A DNA stretch of 64,000 nucleotides, from the NCBI GenBank assembly GCA_965116935.1, contig OZ220737.1:496001-560000 (forward strand). Reading direction: 5' to 3'. Positions 52,996-62,027 of the stretch are shown here, in pieces. How positions within the stretch are numbered: the stretch's first letter is position 1; every line of letters starts with the position of its first letter. The notes below the pieces were generated by a model. That model ran no database searches. It was given only the letters and a program-made list of their open reading frames with translations, and was not told where the DNA came from. Source of the DNA: VXYL01 sp965116935 (GTDB lineage: Bacteria; Pseudomonadota; Gammaproteobacteria; Pseudomonadales; Azotimanducaceae). The translations under genes were made by a program, and so were the position numbers.

Positions 52996-53253
52996 GACGA
53001 CCGTCGGTCGTGGGGCACCGGTAGGAGAGGCGGTTGCCGTTTGCCAGGATCACCGCCTCCCCTCGCGGAATCCCAAGCACGACTTCATGCAATCGTAGCC
53101 CCATTGGATCGTGCAGGCAATCGCCTGCGAACGCCATTATCGATGATGGACAACGTGCTGCACTTTAGTCGAAGGATGAGACCTGCCGACGGCACACACC
53201 AAGTGCCTGGTGCACGCCGCCGACATGCCTGTCGCAGACAGGACGACCGGCTC

Positions 53254-56200
53254 CTAGAACCGGGCCCTTCCGCTCATCAGCACGCGAGTCTCCCCAACCG
53301 GGTACATCTCGCCGTCTACCCTTTCAGCCGAGAGTTCCACCTGGGTTCCCCCGAGGAGGCCCTGCATTAGGCCGTAGCGGACGCCGATGCGGAGGCGTTG
53401 GTCTTGGGCGCCGGTTACATCCATTTGGCCGAAGGGGGTGACGATGCCCGGCATGGAGCGCAGGCCAAAGCCGTAGCCCAAGGCGGCGTCTACGCCCCAG
53501 GTTTGGGTGCGGCCCATGCCGTAGGCGTATTGGGAGGCATCCCTCACGTTGCCCACTTCATCCCAGAAGAGGTCGGTGGAGTCGGCGGAGCCGCCCCAGC
53601 GGGGGGAGAGGCGGAAGGTGATTCCGCGACCCGCTGCGCCGGGCTCGAAGCTGGCCGTCACGCCGATGCCGCTTTCGCTGTAGCCCTCGCCGGTGTGCAT
53701 CGCCAGGACGCGGCCCTTGGCCTCGAGGCCGAAGCCGGACTCCGCGTTCAAGATGCGAATCCCGCCGGCCAGCTCAAGGCCGCCGCCGGTCTGGCCGTCG
53801 CCGCCGTCGAAGCGGCCGCTCACCTCCACGAACGGAGTCATGCTCTCGATGTCCCAAGCTGCCTCGACGCCCAGCCGCAGGCGGGAGACGCTGGCCGAGA
53901 GGCCGTCTATCGCCATCATGCCGCTGTCGGTCTCAAGGCTCAGGAAGCCAGCGTCGCCGCGCAGCGAAAGGCCGGCGCCGCCGAACTCGATCGCCAGCGC
54001 GCGGCGCAGGCCGCCGACCGCCATCGCCATCGACAGGTCGCCCGACTGCGAGCCCATCACGTGGGTCCGCGAGAGGTCCGCCTCGCCGCCGCCGAAGCCG
54101 CCGATCACCCAGATCTCCGAGTCCGGCCCCACTTCCAGCCGGGCGTAGGGGTGGAACGCCGTCACCGACGTTTCCAGCGTGCCGCCCGTTTCGCCCTGGA
54201 CGATGCCGTCGAAGTCGTAGTCCGCCTCCGCGCCGCTGCGCGAGACCGAGACCCCGGCCAGCCAGCCGTCGCCGCGGGCGTCCACACCGATATAGCCCGA
54301 GGACGAGGAGCCGTCGTACATGCCGTTGTCCGGCTCGCCCTCGAAGCTCTGCAGGTCACCGGCGCCCCAGACGGCGAACTGCATGTCGCCCGTGCCCAGT
54401 GCGTTCAGCGGCATGTTGAACGAGGTGCCGGTGAACAGCCGGTCTGCCGTGAGGCCGTAGCTCCCGCCGTATGCCTGCTGCGCTCCGCCGGAGCCGCTGA
54501 ACAGCGCCCGCTCGCTCATGCGGTCCTGCAGGGCGAACGGATCGTTGCCGGCCAGGAAGCGCTGCATTTCCGGCGAGAGCGAACCGCCGAAGGTGCTGCC
54601 GCCCAGCGCCATCGTCTGCGAACTCGTGGCCGCGAGCTCGAAGCGCGAGCCGATCACGTTCGCCGTGCTCGACAGCATGCTCCGCCCGATGGCCGCCAGC
54701 GCGTCATTCAGCACCGCCGTCTCCACCGGATCGGTGGCGACGATCACCCCAAACGTGGTGCTCGCCGAACCCGCGAGGTTCGTGGCCGTCACCGTCACCG
54801 TCGCGGTGCCCTCCATGCCGGAGGCCACCGTCAGCTCCGAGCCGGAAACCGTCGCCACCGCCACGTTCGTGTTGTCGGAAGTCGCCGAGTAGGTCAACTG
54901 GAACCCGGTGAAGATGTCGTCCAGGTCCAGCGAGTTGGTCGCGCCCCCCGCCGCCAGGCTCAGGGTGGTGATGGTGCCCACCGCCTCCGGCGCCGCCGCA
55001 TACACCTTGTGGTCCGGATCGTCCGCGAGCGCGTCGTGCGTCAGCGTCGCCGCGTTGCCCGGCATGTCCGTGATGGTGCCGGAGAGCGAATCCGCGTTCA
55101 CGCTCACGCCGTCCGCGTCGAAGTCGTTGGCGGCCACCGTGTAGCTGCACATCAGCTCCGTGCGGGCGCCGCCCTGGGCACAGGCGGCGTCGCGGCTGCC
55201 CGTGCCGACCATGAGCGCCAGCATCGGCGAGCCGGACGTGGTGATGCTCTCGCTGAACGTCACCGTCACCTCGATCGTCTCGTCGATCAGGTAGGCGTCC
55301 CCGGAAGCCGGGCTGCTCGTGATGGCCAAGCTCTCGATGCCCGGCGCCACCGCGTCCACCTTGTGGCCGGGCTGGTCCGCCAGCGCGCCGTGCGCGATGC
55401 CCGCCGCGAGGCCGTTCACGTCCCGGATGGTCGCGCCCGACACCAGCCGCAGCGCGTTCGCCGCGATGGAGATGCCGTCGTCGTCCATGTCGCCCTTCAC
55501 CACCGTGTAGCTGAAGGTGAGCGTGTCGCTGCCGCCGCCGCTCGTATAGCGGACGACGCTTCGCAGCCGATCGCCCACCATGATCGGCAGCCTCGGCTCC
55601 CCGGTGACGATCACCGGCTCGTCGAAGCTCACCTGCACGGTGATCGTCTCGCCTTCCACGTAGGTGTCGCCGCTCGCCGGCGAGGACGAAATGGAAGGCG
55701 CGCCCACCAGCATCGGCGCGGACGCATCCACCCGATACCGCGTCACCGGAACGGCGGGCGTGCTTCCGGCGGCGTTGCCGGCATCGTCCTCTGCCTGCCC
55801 CTGCAACGCATTGGCCGGGAGGGAAACAAAACCGCTGTCTCCCGCCACCACTTCGTAGGTGAACGTGAGCGTGGTGGTGTCGTCGCCGCCGGCATAGGTG
55901 GCGCTGCGCAGCGACGTGCCGATATAGAACCGCACCCGCACGGCATTGGAGCCGCTGGTGGCAACGTCCACTTCCTCGTCGAACGTCACCGTCGCGGTGA
56001 TGGTGTCGCCCTCCACGAAGAGGTTGTCGGTGCCGGCGCCGGTGACGGCCACGCCCGTGACGCGAGGCCCTTGCGTGTCCACCGTGTGTGCGGTGCTGGC
56101 GGCCACCGCAGCGTGCGTGATGGTGGCCTCGTTTCCGGCAGCGTCTTCCAGCTCGCCCTCGAGCGCGTTCGCCGCAATCGACACGCCGTCGGCGTCGCTG

Positions 56201-59200
56201 TCACCGGCCACCACCGTATAGCGGAACACCCAGGTGTCCCCCCCGGCGGTCGACGATGGCGACAGCCTCGCCGTCTTCGTCGAGTCGCCCACGAGAATCG
56301 GCACCGACGGATCGGTTACGCCCTGGCGCTCGACGTCCTCGGAGAACGTTGCGGTGACCACGATGTTGTCGCCCGCCACGTAGGTGCCGTCCGCACCCGC
56401 GCTAGATGTGATCTCAAGCGACTCGAGCTCTGGCTCGAGCGCGTCGATCCTGATCCCGCTGACGGTGATGGAGCCGAGATTCACTTGCTGACCGCTCTCG
56501 ACGGAGAGCGTGCCACCGCCGCTGAGGGTGCCGGTGAAGCCGTCCAAGTCTTCGTCGCCGCTCCGCACCTGATAGCTGAACGTCAGCCTCGGTGTCGGCG
56601 TCCCGTTGGAGGAAATCCTCTCGTTCGCCGTCAGCCGCTGGCTCCCGCCCTCGTTGAAGTTCAGCAAGAGCTGGGGCGCGCTTGTGAACGTGACCGGTGG
56701 GCTCAGCGGCACCTCAATCGTGATCGTGTCGCCGTCCTTGTAGTAGCCGCCAGTTGGGGTTGACGAGCGAACGACGGGCGTGCCAACCGGGTTGACTGTC
56801 TGAGGCAACGCCGGGTCCTCTTCGGTGATCGGAGTCACCTTCTGGTCACCGCTAAGCGAAGCGTCAACGCCGTGACTCGAACTGACAGCGCTTGGCCAAG
56901 TGAAGCCACACGTACCCGAGCTTGTCGCGTTACTGCATGTGTTACCTGCCGCATCCACAATCGAGCTGTGGTCGTCTTTGAACTGCGTCACGGATATGCC
57001 ACTGCGCGCAATGTGACAGTTCGCACCATGGACCGGGTTTTGGGCGTCGCAAACGCTCCCATCCACTTTGTACTCGAAAATAAGGGTACGCTTCCCGCGG
57101 AGCAACTTGAAGTCAGCGTCCGGCGTCTGATCACCAACGCTCATCTCAAGAACAGGTTTGGTCGTTCCCGTAATCGAGACGTCCTCGTCCATCGTAACCT
57201 CGAGCCGGATTATCTCGTCCCGGCCGTAGTAACGTTGACGGTCGTTGCCCACGGCACCAGGACCGGGGTTCGTCAGCAGCTTAACTGACTCAACCTTTGG
57301 CCGCTTCGTATCCACCGTCGCACGCCCCGTGAGCCCCTTGCCGATCAGGGACGTTTCCGTTCGCCCCGACAACGCCGCCTCGTCACCATCAGGGTCATAA
57401 ATCCAACCCCTGCCAAGGCATCTATGGTCGTACGTCCCTGTGCCAACATTATTGGAGTCCAAGCGCTCGCGGCCATCTTCGCATTCCAAGGCCACCGGCG
57501 CAGATGATGACCGATTGGAAACCGTAATTGTGCTGCTATCGAATATCCGGTCATCGTCGTCTCTGAGGACGATACCTGAAACGCTCACGGAACCCGTATA
57601 GGAACCCTCCGCTAAGGCGGTCACTGTGGCCGCCTTGCGGACCCCTGAATCAGCAGGCGTAATTTCATGGATCAGCGTATCGGAACCGATCCTCAAGGAC
57701 AGTGACACGGCTTCAGCAGTATCGCCAGCGCCGGGTCCCTCGGTCAAAGTGACAGGTTCGCTAAACAGGATGTCAAACGCGATTCGGTCACCAATGCCAT
57801 ATACTTCCTTTACGGTCCCGCCCAATGCAATCCTGTCAAGGGTCGGTGCAGTGCTATCGGCATAGACTGCAGCGCGGGTACTGTCAGAGGGCACAGTCTT
57901 CAAGCTAAACGTCGTGCCGGTCTTGTGGGCAGCAGTCTCCGTCACATCGCCGTTCGCAACGTTACTGGCAATATCCGTAATCCCGGTCACGACGATCGGG
58001 ATCTTCAACTTGATCCGGCTGCTAGTTTTATCAGAGGTCCGCCTCATCAAGTCATCTTCCGTAAGCCGATAGCGGAACTCGACGACATTGCGAGTTGCGG
58101 ACGCAAATACGGCACTGACGTTGCGGTCTTCATCAATGGATATCGGGGCTTGAGCGCTGGTGCCCGTTACCTTGATGTCCTCCGAGAAGGTCACGCTAAC
58201 GACGACATTGCTCCCGATTTCCACTCTAGGGACAGTTATGCGTGCGCTCGTGACCGTCGGACTCTCCGAGTCAACCTTGAGCTCGGGAAATCGCTGCGCC
58301 GCAAAAGCGGGTGCGGCGTCATTGTCGAGAGCATCCCGAATGGTCGCAAAGTTCAACGGGTTCGCTGGAGTGGAAAGCCCATCCGTGTCTAGCCAACCCG
58401 GGGAGATTGTCAGGTTGCAGCGTACCCATTCACTGTTCGTTCCGCCTACGCAGGTTTCCGTCGGCACCGTTGTGTCACCGACGGTCACACGAAGCGTCAT
58501 GCCGGTCGCCGTGACAGGTTCGTCAAAGAACACGTCGAACACCACGACGCCATCCTTGACGGGAGTTGACGTTGGGGCAGTTACCTCGCCATCTCGCGCA
58601 ACGACAGCAGCGCCAACTCCACGAAGCAGTATCTGTGTCATCTGTGGGCCACGCGTGTCCACCCGACGATGGCCGGCAACCAGCCCTGCCAATTGCGCTT
58701 CAACACCTGTTTCCTCGGCAAGGCCAACGTTACCGTTCTCGTCCTTGAGGGCGTCCCCGCCAGTCAGCTTGAGCCCGAAGGCCCGGGCGTTGTCGCCGTC
58801 GACGACGGTGTACGTGAAGTTCAGCTCTCGGCTGTTGGTGATTCGAACGAAGCGGGCGGCGCGTTCCGCGTTGTCGAGGACCAGAGTTGCGCCAAATGTC
58901 CCCGCGTTCGACACCACCTCGCCGGCAGCGCCGAAAGTCAGAACTAGAGCGATACTATCATTGGCCTTAAAGCCATCCGCGTTGCCGCCAGTAGTAATGC
59001 CCGTGACCGCCAGCCGCACGCCATCTACTTCCCTCGCATGTGCGGTAGGCGCGGTGAACTGGCGTGCAGGCAGGACGCCGCCACTGATATCCTCAGCCCT
59101 CACAGTTATGCCGTCACTGTCTGACGCTACATCACCTTCCTTAACCACGTAACTGCAGAGAAGGCGCCTGTTGTTGTTGTCGTCGATGGCGCAATCGGCG

Positions 59201-59538
59201 TCCCGGTTGTTCTTGTTCGTCGGATCGGCTGCGCCAATCCTGATACCAAGTTTCGGCGAACCCACATTGGAGAGCGGAGCTACCGCATCGCTGTAGTCAA
59301 CAGCAATCTGTACCGTCTCACCGATGATGTAGACGGTGCCGCCTGCGCCCGGCCCCCCTTGCGGGGTCGATACGAAACTCACGCTTTCGATCCGCGCCAT
59401 CGCCCCCGACCCGACCGCGCACAGCAGCCCCCCAAGCAAGACCGGCAACGCCCTTCGGATCGAGGGCGTCCGGAAGGAACCAAGCCCACCAAAAGCCGAC
59501 CGCGTCAGCTTCAGAACGGAACCAAGCGCGAATTGCAC
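53254..59538 (-). CDS. Large type Va autotransporter with repeated Ig/cadherin-like passenger
   Basis: 2094 aa. I start at the GTG complementary to 59536-59538, preceded by GGGGAG, giving a signal peptide (SIRRALPVLLGGLLCAVGSG then AMA). The passenger holds at least ten repeats of about 100-110 residues with the pattern YVEGETITVQVSFDEPVIVT ... FSYTVVKGDMDDDGISIAAN ... HKVDAVAPGIESLAITSS, which resemble bacterial adhesin modules. The last 270-300 residues form the autotransporter barrel and end in Phe (SGRARF), as required by the Bam machinery. Function is probably adhesion or surface display. Its barrel end is copied at 46584. Confidence 0.9.
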   Translation of the reverse strand: MQFALGSVLKLTRSAFGGLGSFRTPSIRRALPVLLGGLLCAVGSGAMARIESVSFVSTPQGGPGAGGTVYIIGETVQIAVDYSDAVAPLSNVGSPKLGIRIGAADPTNKNNRDADCAIDDNNNRRLLCSYVVKEGDVASDSDGITVRAEDISGGVLPARQFTAPTAHAREVDGVRLAVTGITTGGNADGFKANDSIALVLTFGAAGEVVSNAGTFGATLVLDNAERAARFVRITNSRELNFTYTVVDGDNARAFGLKLTGGDALKDENGNVGLAEETGVEAQLAGLVAGHRRVDTRGPQMTQILLRGVGAAVVARDGEVTAPTSTPVKDGVVVFDVFFDEPVTATGMTLRVTVGDTTVPTETCVGGTNSEWVRCNLTISPGWLDTDGLSTPANPLNFATIRDALDNDAAPAFAAQRFPELKVDSESPTVTSARITVPRVEIGSNVVVSVTFSEDIKVTGTSAQAPISIDEDRNVSAVFASATRNVVEFRYRLTEDDLMRRTSDKTSSRIKLKIPIVVTGITDIASNVANGDVTETAAHKTGTTFSLKTVPSDSTRAAVYADSTAPTLDRIALGGTVKEVYGIGDRIAFDILFSEPVTLTEGPGAGDTAEAVSLSLRIGSDTLIHEITPADSGVRKAATVTALAEGSYTGSVSVSGIVLRDDDDRIFDSSTITVSNRSSSAPVALECEDGRERLDSNNVGTGTYDHRCLGRGWIYDPDGDEAALSGRTETSLIGKGLTGRATVDTKRPKVESVKLLTNPGPGAVGNDRQRYYGRDEIIRLEVTMDEDVSITGTTKPVLEMSVGDQTPDADFKLLRGKRTLIFEYKVDGSVCDAQNPVHGANCHIARSGISVTQFKDDHSSIVDAAGNTCSNATSSGTCGFTWPSAVSSSHGVDASLSGDQKVTPITEEDPALPQTVNPVGTPVVRSSTPTGGYYKDGDTITIEVPLSPPVTFTSAPQLLLNFNEGGSQRLTANERISSNGTPTPRLTFSYQVRSGDEDLDGFTGTLSGGGTLSVESGQQVNLGSITVSGIRIDALEPELESLEITSSAGADGTYVAGDNIVVTATFSEDVERQGVTDPSVPILVGDSTKTARLSPSSTAGGDTWVFRYTVVAGDSDADGVSIAANALEGELEDAAGNEATITHAAVAASTAHTVDTQGPRVTGVAVTGAGTDNLFVEGDTITATVTFDEEVDVATSGSNAVRVRFYIGTSLRSATYAGGDDTTTLTFTYEVVAGDSGFVSLPANALQGQAEDDAGNAAGSTPAVPVTRYRVDASAPMLVGAPSISSSPASGDTYVEGETITVQVSFDEPVIVTGEPRLPIMVGDRLRSVVRYTSGGGSDTLTFSYTVVKGDMDDDGISIAANALRLVSGATIRDVNGLAAGIAHGALADQPGHKVDAVAPGIESLAITSSPASGDAYLIDETIEVTVTFSESITTSGSPMLALMVGTGSRDAACAQGGARTELMCSYTVAANDFDADGVSVNADSLSGTITDMPGNAATLTHDALADDPDHKVYAAAPEAVGTITTLSLAAGGATNSLDLDDIFTGFQLTYSATSDNTNVAVATVSGSELTVASGMEGTATVTVTATNLAGSASTTFGVIVATDPVETAVLNDALAAIGRSMLSSTANVIGSRFELAATSSQTMALGGSTFGGSLSPEMQRFLAGNDPFALQDRMSERALFSGSGGAQQAYGGSYGLTADRLFTGTSFNMPLNALGTGDMQFAVWGAGDLQSFEGEPDNGMYDGSSSSGYIGVDARGDGWLAGVSVSRSGAEADYDFDGIVQGETGGTLETSVTAFHPYARLEVGPDSEIWVIGGFGGGEADLSRTHVMGSQSGDLSMAMAVGGLRRALAIEFGGAGLSLRGDAGFLSLETDSGMMAIDGLSASVSRLRLGVEAAWDIESMTPFVEVSGRFDGGDGQTGGGLELAGGIRILNAESGFGLEAKGRVLAMHTGEGYSESGIGVTASFEPGAAGRGITFRLSPRWGGSADSTDLFWDEVGNVRDASQYAYGMGRTQTWGVDAALGYGFGLRSMPGIVTPFGQMDVTGAQDQRLRIGVRYGLMQGLLGGTQVELSAERVDGEMYPVGETRVLMSGRARF

Positions 59539-59576
59539 GTGCGGATCTCCCCGAGACGCGTTACTCGAAGGCACGG

Positions 59577-59605
59577 AGCATAGCGAACGCAGGGGCGGCT
59601 TGCAA
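59577..59605 (-). promoter_or_regulatory. Likely promoter of the autotransporter gene
   Basis: TTGCAA (59600-59605) and TATGCT (59577-59582) on the minus strand, 17 bp apart, about 40 bp before the GTG start. Each matches consensus at 4 of 6 positions. Confidence 0.45.
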
Positions 59606-60247
59606 AGCGAAAGTTTGGGTTTTTTATCAGGCTTCGATTCGCCCCACCACAACATCTTGTGCCTCCACCCCGATCGCACCCCAATATCCGCCATTCGCGT
59701 CACGACGCTCAACCTCCCCAATCCGCGCCTCCAAGCCCTCCAAGACACGCCCTCCCCGCCGAAATCGCGACATTCTCCGTCGCCTTCCCCAACCCAAACC
59801 ACGACATTCCCCGTCGCCATTCCCCCCCAAGACCGCGCAACGCTTACAGGACAACACCCCCAAGCCCACGGCACCTCCGAATGGACGGAGGCATCCCGGT
59901 CCTTGTAGCGGAGCCCACCAAGCTCGCCTGCGGTGATCGACCCAACGCGGTGCACGCGGCGAACGGGAAAGGGGGGGCGCTGCTGCGTGCTCGGCTCGCC
60001 CCCCGAGCAATCCCATTGGAGCAGGTCCCAAGGACGCAGGCCCACAGCAGAAGCACCGCCACGTCCCGGACTGGCATCCGCGGAACACCGCGACGAGCGC
60101 GCTCTCGACGTGCCAACAAGGTTCCATACATCACCCCTTCCAGAGCCCGCCCTTCGACCCTGCGCCCATCCTAGAGTTGCTCATCGGATCGCAAGAGGCT
60201 TTGGTGTAGTCTGTCGCCCGCAACGGCGACGACATGTGGGGTTAGGC
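59606..60247. other. Non-coding gap between divergent genes
   Basis: About 640 bp with no credible gene on either strand. It contains a short direct repeat (CGACATTCYCCGTCGCC near 59767 and 59801). The plus-strand operon starting at 60248 has no promoter I can call with confidence. Confidence 0.5.
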
Positions 60248-60730
60248 ATGCCCGATGACGCAACTGTCCATCGGACGCTTTCTATCTGGCGGGAGTTCCG
60301 CCCCTCACGCCCGCTGGCCCACCGCTCGGCCGGGGATTCGCCGGTAGTTTTCGACTCCGACTCGGCCACGGAGGCGGACTCCGCGCTTTACGAGGAGATC
60401 TACCGCTGGCATGTGCGCGAGGATTTCCTTGCGGGCATTGGCGACGACGGCGATCGAAGTGCGGTAAACAACGCGCTCAAGAAACTCGACCCATCCAACC
60501 CCCCATCGGTAAGGCACCCAGGCGTTTTGCAAGATTTCATTTGTCTCGCCCGATCAACGCTGAACAAAGGCGTGGTTGGCCCGGTGCTATGGGATGACAC
60601 CGCAGCCGACCCGCTTGGTCGGGAGACCCATCCCGTGGAAGTGAACTCGCTCCTCGCCTTGACCCTCCACCTCGAGTGGATCCTCGCCTGCTTCGGCGAC
60701 CGCCCCGGCATCTCTGTTTCGGTTCGATGA
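60248..60730 (+). CDS. Hypothetical protein, first gene of a PIN/exonuclease operon
   Basis: 160 aa, start ATG at 60248 after GTTAGG. YEEIYRWHVREDFLAGIGDD, then VLQDFICLARSTLNKGVVGP and LALTLHLEWILACFGDRPGI look like a soluble helical protein; I recognise no family. It ends by overlapping the next gene by 4 bp (60727-60730), implying coupled translation and a shared role. Confidence 0.65.
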   Translation: MPDDATVHRTLSIWREFRPSRPLAHRSAGDSPVVFDSDSATEADSALYEEIYRWHVREDFLAGIGDDGDRSAVNNALKKLDPSNPPSVRHPGVLQDFICLARSTLNKGVVGPVLWDDTAADPLGRETHPVEVNSLLALTLHLEWILACFGDRPGISVSVR

Positions 60731-61878
60731 GCCAGCCCATGTTCGCGCTGATGTCGCCATCCCAGGCCGAACCGCAGATCGCCGAGGTCTTTGGATCCAA
60801 CGGCGAGTGCGGGCTGTCCGTGTGTGAAGAGCACGCCTTCGGCAAGTGTTGGCTGCCACTGGGCACGGTCTCTTTGGTTGCGGGCGAACTCGATGCCGCT
60901 AGCTTCGGGAAGTTGGTTCGAAGGGGCGCGTACGAATGGCAGGTTCCCGGACTAGACGAGACGGCAAAGGCCCTACAGTTGCTTCTCCTTGACGCTCCCA
61001 ACAAGCCTAAGGAAGTTGCATCGATCAAGGATCGCGTCCGACGAGCGATGGACGAGGTTGCATCGATTGCTACCCGGGTGGGCTGCATTCATCCGCGATT
61101 TGACTCGATGGCCTTGGAGCAAATGCCTTTCCGTCGGACGACATCGCTGGTGGTGGATACATCCGGCGCATTGCAGGGTGCGATGGACTTCGCGGCGAGG
61201 TTTCTCCACCCCGGCGCCCGACTCAAGGTTCCTGCCATCGTGCAGATGGAAATCGCCAACCAGACTGACCGGTTTCTCAAGATTCGAAGGGCGGCATCCA
61301 CGTCGGCAAGCCGTCGCAGCCGCGAGTTGCTGGAGCATCTGCAAAGCCAAGGGGGCCAGCGCGCGCTGTTGCGCGTTGAACTCCACGCCGAAGCTGAGAT
61401 TGAAAGAACCTTCCTGCTGGGCGATCCACTGCGATCTGCGTTCCAACGCGACGAAGGGGACGGGGGAATGCGGGAATTGAACCTGAGTCTGCCCCTGCGT
61501 TCGTACGCGGACCGGTTGATCTTGGAGTCTGCTCGCCATCATCAATCGCAATCCGGACCGACGCATGTCGTCCGCCTTTTGACAGCGGACCAAGGGTTGG
61601 CCCGCATGGCGATGGCCGAGGGCATCCGCCCCCTCTACTTCCACGCCGCCAAGGCGAGCGATGTCTTCGGGCGACGTCTGGCTGGACAGACGTTCGCGCC
61701 ATTCTCCGGTCACATACGTCATACGCCGCTCGCGGCCTTGATGTGGGAGCTTGCACGTCGTTCTGGCGGCGCGCCTCGAGTGCGAGGAGACCGGCTCGTT
61801 TCAAGTGTCCGCCATCGGGGAACAGTTCTCTTGGGCACCGTATCACGCGGAGGAGGATCTGCTGTGGTGCTGCCATGA
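60727..61878 (+). CDS. PIN-domain-containing protein, possible frameshift near the end
   Basis: 383 aa as read. The N-terminal 130 residues are unassigned. From about residue 135 a PIN fold appears: TTSLVVDTSGALQGAMDFAA (first Asp), LKVPAIVQMEIANQTDRFLK (Glu), RSYADRLILE and VRLLTADQGLARMAMAEG (later Asp). These are the catalytic acids of PIN RNases. After LMWELA (near 61755) the reading frame becomes Arg/Ser-rich. The +1 frame reads LAARLECEETGSFQVSAIGE and FSWAPYHAEEDLLWC, more protein-like, so one extra base is suspected. Confidence 0.65.
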   Translation: MSQPMFALMSPSQAEPQIAEVFGSNGECGLSVCEEHAFGKCWLPLGTVSLVAGELDAASFGKLVRRGAYEWQVPGLDETAKALQLLLLDAPNKPKEVASIKDRVRRAMDEVASIATRVGCIHPRFDSMALEQMPFRRTTSLVVDTSGALQGAMDFAARFLHPGARLKVPAIVQMEIANQTDRFLKIRRAASTSASRRSRELLEHLQSQGGQRALLRVELHAEAEIERTFLLGDPLRSAFQRDEGDGGMRELNLSLPLRSYADRLILESARHHQSQSGPTHVVRLLTADQGLARMAMAEGIRPLYFHAAKASDVFGRRLAGQTFAPFSGHIRHTPLAALMWELARRSGGAPRVRGDRLVSSVRHRGTVLLGTVSRGGGSAVVLP

Positions 61879-62027
61879 GCCAAAGAAAGCAAAGCGACGG
61901 CACCTGAAGTCCGCGACGAACCGGCCAGCCCGTCGGAACCGCCGCATGGGGTGCAGGCGACGCAGGACACTCTGGCGCGTCCTTCGCAGGGGCCTTCCGC
62001 CGTCCTGCTGCTGTATGCTCCCGCCTC

